Source of the DNA: Ruminococcus sp. YE71
GTDB taxonomy: Bacteria > Bacillota > Clostridia > Oscillospirales > Ruminococcaceae
Direction: 5' to 3'
Assembly (NCBI RefSeq): GCF_900119155.1
Contig: NZ_FPIR01000001.1
Location: 1 to 64,000, forward strand
DNA: 64,000 nucleotides
Position 1 is the stretch's first letter. Each line of letters begins with the position of its first letter. Below are positions 60,130 through 64,000 of the stretch, piece after piece. The notes under the pieces were generated by a model. That model worked only from the letters and a program-made list of their open reading frames with translations. It had not been told where the DNA came from and did not search any database. The position numbers and the translations under genes are program-made.

Positions 60130-61230
60130 ATGGACAAGAAAAACATAATGGAGAACCTGCTTGAGCAGGGCAAGGCAAAGGGAAAGCTGACCACCAAGGA
60201 GATCAACGATGCGCTTGAGAAGCTCGACTACGATGTTGAGCAGATCGACCAGTTCTACGAGAGCTGCGAGCAGTTCCACATCGAGATAATCGACGACATC
60301 ATGCCCGACGACGACCAGCTGATGCTCATCAATCCCGAGGACGAGATGTCGCCCGAGGACATTGACATCGGGCTTTCCACCGACGGCATCGCCATCGACG
60401 ACCCTGTAAAGATCTACCTCAAGGAGATAGGCAGAGTTCCGCTGCTGACCGCCGAGGAGGAGATACAGATCTCCGAGAAAATGTCGGGCGGAAACGAAGC
60501 CGAAGCGGCGAAAGCGAGAAACAGACTTACCGAAGCGAACCTTCGACTCGTTGTCTCCATCGCGAAGAAGTATGTCGGCAGAGGCATGAGTTTCCTCGAC
60601 CTGATCCAGGAGGGCAACATGGGTCTGCTCAAGGCTGTCGAGAAGTACGACTACACCAAGGGCTTCAAGTTCTCGACCTACGCCACATGGTGGATCCGTC
60701 AGGCTATCACCAGAGCCATCGCGGATCAGGCAAGGACCATCCGCATCCCCGTCCACATGGTGGAGACCATCACCAAGGTCAAGAAGGCATCGAGCCAGCT
60801 TCTGCACCAGAACGGCCACGACCCCTCGCCCGAGGAAATCGCGACCTATCTTGATATGCCTGTCGAGCGTGTACGTGAGATCATGCGCATAGCACAGGAT
60901 CCCGTTTCGCTGGAGACACCTATCGGCGAAGAGGAAGACAGCCACCTTGGCGACTTCATCCCCGACGAGGACGCGCTCGCACCGCAGGAAGCGGCTTCGC
61001 AGGCGGCTCTGAAAGACCAGATCAATCAGGTACTCTCGACCCTTACCGAGCGTGAGGAAATGGTGCTGAGACTTCGTTTCGGACTCATCGACGGCAGATC
61101 GCGCACCCTTGAGGAAGTAGGTCAGCAGTTCAACGTCACCCGTGAGAGGATCAGACAGATAGAAGCAAAGGCTCTCAGAAAACTCCGCCACCCCAACAGG
61201 TCGAGCAAGGTAAAGGATTACCTCTTATAA
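60130..61230 (+). CDS. rpoD: RNA polymerase primary sigma factor (sigma-A / RpoD)
   Basis: A 366-residue housekeeping sigma factor. A region 1.1-like N-terminus ([20 protein letters not shown]), then region 1.2 ([17 protein letters not shown]), region 2 ([53 protein letters not shown], with the -10 recognition helix), region 3 ([11 protein letters not shown]) and region 4 ([23 protein letters not shown]) are all present. AGGAGAGG precedes the ATG. The promoters seen in this window fit this sigma factor. Confidence 0.97.
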   Translation: MDKKNIMENLLEQGKAKGKLTTKEINDALEKLDYDVEQIDQFYESCEQFHIEIIDDIMPDDDQLMLINPEDEMSPEDIDIGLSTDGIAIDDPVKIYLKEIGRVPLLTAEEEIQISEKMSGGNEAEAAKARNRLTEANLRLVVSIAKKYVGRGMSFLDLIQEGNMGLLKAVEKYDYTKGFKFSTYATWWIRQAITRAIADQARTIRIPVHMVETITKVKKASSQLLHQNGHDPSPEEIATYLDMPVERVREIMRIAQDPVSLETPIGEEEDSHLGDFIPDEDALAPQEAASQAALKDQINQVLSTLTEREEMVLRLRFGLIDGRSRTLEEVGQQFNVTRERIRQIEAKALRKLRHPNRSSKVKDYLL

Positions 61231-61264
61231 TTTTTTTCAGCCTATCCCGAAAGGAACATCAATT

Positions 61265-61708
61265 ATGTATATCACTCTTGAAGCCGATTACGCAGTAAGG
61301 ATAGTATCGGCACTCAGCCTGGACAGAGGCAGAGTTGACGCAGGCACGCTGTCGGAGCGCACCTGCGTGACACTGCGTTTCGCCCTGAAAATACTCCGCA
61401 AGCTCGTGGCATCCGACCTCGTCAGATCCTACAAGGGCAGTCAGGGCGGCTATCAGCTCAACAAAGAACCCGAGGAGATAACCCTCAGGATGGTCATAGA
61501 AGCTATCGAAGGAACATATTATTTCTCAAGGTGTCTCTCGCCCGACTGCGACTGCGGAAGAGGTGCCGACGGCATCTGCTGTTATCAGCGTGCCTTCGGC
61601 GAGATAACGAAGTCGGTGAGAGAACAGCTTGACAGCTATAATTTTGCCGAGCTTATCGCTCATTCCGAGGAATGGGGCGACGGTGAACAGCCGCCGCTGA
61701 ACAGGTAA
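61265..61708 (+). CDS. Rrf2-family transcriptional regulator
   Basis: A 147-residue Rrf2 protein: N-terminal winged helix (EADYAVRIVSALSL, TLSERTCVTLRFALKILRKL, GSQGGYQLNKEPEEITLRMVIEAIEG in parts) and a Cys-rich segment CLSPDCDCGRGADGICC. Rrf2 regulators such as IscR or NsrR use three cysteines here for an iron-sulfur cluster; this one has five. It may sense iron-sulfur status, nitric oxide or redox state. It begins 34 bases after rpoD with AAAGGAA upstream. No iron-sulfur assembly genes follow. Confidence 0.9.
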   Translation: MYITLEADYAVRIVSALSLDRGRVDAGTLSERTCVTLRFALKILRKLVASDLVRSYKGSQGGYQLNKEPEEITLRMVIEAIEGTYYFSRCLSPDCDCGRGADGICCYQRAFGEITKSVREQLDSYNFAELIAHSEEWGDGEQPPLNR

Positions 61709-61731
61709 GGCTTCGGTACGGAGCAAAGGGA

Positions 61732-62862
61732 ATGAAAGGAAAAGAGAAAAGAAAAAACAGCGAACAGAAAAATGTAAGGTACGTCTTTGACCCTCAGACG
61801 GGTCAGAGAGTACCCTACAAAGCGCCTGCCGAACGTTCGGAGACAAAGCGCGATGTGGTCACGGCAAGGACTGTGCCTTCGGGTACGGGAGACTCGCGCA
61901 GACCTGCAAAAAAACGGCGCACTCCCCCTCAGACGGAAGTTCCGCCGCAGACCGTGCGCCCGAGAAAACGCCGCCCCGACGGCGCGGTATCGGAACAGCC
62001 CGTCCCCCGTCCGCGTCCGCAGGAAGGCTTCGGACAGCTGCCCGAACAGGATCCCTACTTCCCCGAAGAGGAACAGCAGGCACCCGTCCGCCGCAAAAAA
62101 AAGAAGCACCCGAAGCTGAGAAAACTCTACATCACGGTGCTGATACTGGGTATCGTCGTGATACTCATAAACATCGCGTTCCTCTACTTCAGAGGACAGA
62201 TATGGTTCAACGAGCCGAGAAAGCGCGACTACCCCGTGAGGGGCGCGGTCATCGACTCCGACCTTGGCGACGTGGACTGGGAGATAATGAGCACCCAGAC
62301 CATCAGCTTCGTATACATCCGCGCCACAAAGGGCACGGGCTACGTGGATGAACAGTACTCGAAAAACCGCAAAGGCGCAAACAAGACCAAACTGCTCTCG
62401 GGCTACTATCACGAGTTCGACTTCTCCCGCGACGGCAAAAAACAGGCGGAGAACTTCATCGACAGTCTCGGCAGTCTCGACGGCAAGCTCCGCCCGATGG
62501 TGAAGCTGACAAGATACGGCGTCTACAAGCTCCACATGAAGGACAGCGAGAAAGTCCGCGACGAGCTCGAAGCCTTCCTCGGACGGATAGAGGAAGAGTA
62601 CGGCAGACGGTGCGTCATCATGTGCGACAAGGACTGCTACGAGGAGTACGTCGAGCCCTACTTCAACAAGTACACCCTCTGGATGATAGACCACTTCTCC
62701 GAGCCCAAGGCAGAGACCAAATGGGCGCTCTGGGAATTCAACCCCCGTGTCCGCTCGTCGGGCTACGCGAACAAGAAGGTCTACTACGCAATGACCGTCT
62801 ACCGCCGCGACAGGGATCTGGAAAACTTCAAGAAGAACTTCCTGATGGACCCGTCGTCGTAA
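61732..62862 (+). CDS. Membrane-anchored GH25-like protein, probably catalytically inactive
   Basis: A 376-residue protein. Residues 1-130 form a cytosolic, basic, Pro/Arg-rich tail. A membrane helix follows (about 132-154), then an extracytoplasmic GH25 lysozyme-type domain (about 169-376). The fold is recognisable from GDVDWEIM, SFVYIRATKGTGYVDEQYSKN, LLSGYYHEFDFSRDGKKQAENF (in parts) and KYTLWMIDHF. But the usual GID at the N-terminus reads AVI, and the DxE of the catalytic strand (commonly PPVLDVE) reads PMVKLTR, with Lys258 and Thr260 in place of the acids. A binding or scaffold role in the wall seems likely. It starts 24 bases after the Rrf2 gene. Confidence 0.78.
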   Translation: MKGKEKRKNSEQKNVRYVFDPQTGQRVPYKAPAERSETKRDVVTARTVPSGTGDSRRPAKKRRTPPQTEVPPQTVRPRKRRPDGAVSEQPVPRPRPQEGFGQLPEQDPYFPEEEQQAPVRRKKKKHPKLRKLYITVLILGIVVILINIAFLYFRGQIWFNEPRKRDYPVRGAVIDSDLGDVDWEIMSTQTISFVYIRATKGTGYVDEQYSKNRKGANKTKLLSGYYHEFDFSRDGKKQAENFIDSLGSLDGKLRPMVKLTRYGVYKLHMKDSEKVRDELEAFLGRIEEEYGRRCVIMCDKDCYEEYVEPYFNKYTLWMIDHFSEPKAETKWALWEFNPRVRSSGYANKKVYYAMTVYRRDRDLENFKKNFLMDPSS

Positions 62863-62883
62863 CAAGACACAATGACAATAATA

Positions 62884-62915
62884 ACCCCCGTAAGTGTTCC
62901 GTCACTTACGGGGGT
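62884..62915. terminator. Terminator hairpin between converging genes
   Basis: A perfect 13-bp stem (ACCCCCGTAAGTG with CACTTACGGGGGT, loop of 6). The run of A and T on its left gives a weak U-rich tail for the minus-strand exporter gene; no U-tract follows on the plus strand. Confidence 0.7.
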
Positions 62916-62919
62916 CATG

Positions 62920-64000
62920 TTATTCAAGCTCGAATGCGCCTGTGTAGAGCTGGTAGTACTTGCCCTTTTCTTCGATAAGTTTCTTGTGGCTTCCGCGTTC
63001 GATTATGCTGCCCTGTTCGAGCACCATGATGACGTCGGAATTCTGCACCGTTGACAGTCTGTGAGCGATAACGAATACCGTTCTGCCGTACATCAGACCG
63101 TCCATACCGCGCTGGACCAGCGCCTCTGTACGGGTGTCGATAGAGCTGGTCGCCTCGTCGAGTATCATTACGGGCGGGTCTGCAACTGCCGCACGCGCTA
63201 TCGAGATGAGCTGTCTCTGACCCTGCGAAAGATTCGCGCCGTTGCCCGTCAGCATCGTGTTGTAGCCCTCGGGCAGACGTGTGATGAAGTCGTGGGCGTT
63301 CGCAAGCCTTGCGGCGGCGATGCACTCTTCATCGGTAGCTTCAAGATTGCCGTAACGGATGTTGTCCATAACCGTACCCGTGAACAGGTTGACATCCTGC
63401 AAAACGATACCGAGCGAACGGCGAAGGTCGTCCTTCTTTATCTTGTTGATGTTGATGCCGTCGTAGCGTATCTTTCCGTCTGCGATGTCGTAGAAACGGT
63501 TGATAAGGTTCGTGATGGTGGTCTTGCCTGCGCCCGTTGCACCAACGAACGCTATCTTCTCGCCGGGGTTCGCGTAGATGGAGACCTCGTGAAGCACTAT
63601 CTTCTCGGGAACGTAGCCGAAATCCACTTCGTTCAGCTCGACCTTGCCCTCCACCTTCGTTAGAGTGGTGGTGCCGTCCTGATGCGGATGCTTCCACGCC
63701 CAGATGCCCGTGCGCTCCTCACACTCTTCCAGCTCGCCCGAAGCACCGAACTTCGCATTGACAAGGGTAACATAACCGTCATCCGCCTCGGGCTTTTCGT
63801 CCAGCAGGCTGTAGATACGTGTAGCGCCCGCCATCGCCATCGCAACGGCGTTTATCTGCTGGGACACCTGCGAGATGTTGTTGCAGAACTGTCTCGTCAT
63901 GCCGAGGAAGGTAACGACCACCGCGATGTCGAGAGCGCCGCCCGAGAGCGAAACGTTCGGCACCTTCAGGGTGATGAGGACACCGCCCACAAAGGACATG
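62920..64000 (-). CDS. ABC exporter, C-terminal part (N-terminus outside the window)
   Basis: About 360 residues are present and the frame is open to the edge. The last membrane helix region (DIAVVVTFLGMTRQFCNNISQVSQQINAVAMAMAGATRI, in parts) precedes an ATPase domain with Walker A GATGAGKTT, Q-loop VLQDVNLFTG, signature LSQGQRQ (Gln for the usual second Gly), Walker B VMILDEATSSID with catalytic Glu, and switch His in VIAHRLST. The 55-residue stretch between membrane and ATPase parts (EADDGYVTLVNAKFGASGELEECEERTGIWAWK, in parts) is an insertion typical of one clostridial exporter group. Probably half of a heterodimeric multidrug-type exporter with its partner beyond the edge. Confidence 0.92.
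   Translation of the reverse strand, partial: MSFVGGVLITLKVPNVSLSGGALDIAVVVTFLGMTRQFCNNISQVSQQINAVAMAMAGATRIYSLLDEKPEADDGYVTLVNAKFGASGELEECEERTGIWAWKHPHQDGTTTLTKVEGKVELNEVDFGYVPEKIVLHEVSIYANPGEKIAFVGATGAGKTTITNLINRFYDIADGKIRYDGININKIKKDDLRRSLGIVLQDVNLFTGTVMDNIRYGNLEATDEECIAAARLANAHDFITRLPEGYNTMLTGNGANLSQGQRQLISIARAAVADPPVMILDEATSSIDTRTEALVQRGMDGLMYGRTVFVIAHRLSTVQNSDVIMVLEQGSIIERGSHKKLIEEKGKYYQLYTGAFELE

Overview
The window reads like a chromosomal segment of a fibre-degrading gut Clostridium of the Ruminococcus / Oscillospiraceae type; this is inferred from gene content and base composition, not proven. Coding regions are GC-rich. Intergenic regions are AT-rich and carry near-consensus sigma-A promoters, most with a 17-base spacer. 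The gene set is Gram-positive: Rex, a CIRCE-controlled htpG, dgt-dnaG-rpoD, HPr, DegV, TelA/YceG, and several lipoproteins and glycoside hydrolases (GH74, GH36, GH13, GH26-like). I found no rRNA, tRNA, CRISPR array, transposase or phage gene.

Layout. Bases 1-3.0 kb hold a secreted, internally duplicated repeat protein that runs off the left edge. At 3.2-15.4 kb are mostly leftward genes: an AlaA-type aminotransferase, an HD-GYP phosphodiesterase, a MarR regulator, a giant YhgE/Pip membrane protein, DegV, an AraC regulator and htpG. At 15.6-18.2 kb are metF, a CPBP protease and a hypothetical gene. At 18.4-22.9 kb are DAHP synthase, an intracellular GH26-like hydrolase, a zinc-ribbon membrane protein and a lipoprotein with beta-lactamase-like motifs. 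At 23.2-27.3 kb are a lipoprotein, rhamnulokinase, a class II aldolase and a sirtuin. At 27.7-32.3 kb is a leftward yceG-telA-ecsC stress-type operon. A two-component system and a heterodimeric ABC exporter follow to 38.7 kb, then HPr and rimM-trmD.

From 41.3 to 47.5 kb lies a plant-glycan cluster (GH36 alpha-galactosidase, small membrane protein, GH74 lipoprotein, TetR) and a MarR gene. Then come a polysaccharide deacetylase, a glycogen debranching enzyme, a deaminase and a patatin-like lipase. From 53.5 kb to the end are the rex operon, rpmE, yigZ, the dgt-dnaG-rpoD block, an Rrf2 regulator, a degenerate GH25 membrane protein and the C-terminal half of an ABC exporter.

The most striking unexplained feature is a set of at least nine dispersed intergenic repeats in two related families. 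Family A has five copies of about 180-370 bp. Family B has four copies built round a 93-95 bp core with perfect 16-bp inverted arms. The families share a 20-base module. Eight of the nine copies sit just downstream of a gene, in one orientation relative to that gene; one lies between dnaG and rpoD. Other candidates are a promoter-to-terminator small RNA divergent from rex, a promoter-hairpin-structured leader ahead of the deaminase gene, and a GH25-fold protein that appears to have lost its catalytic acids.
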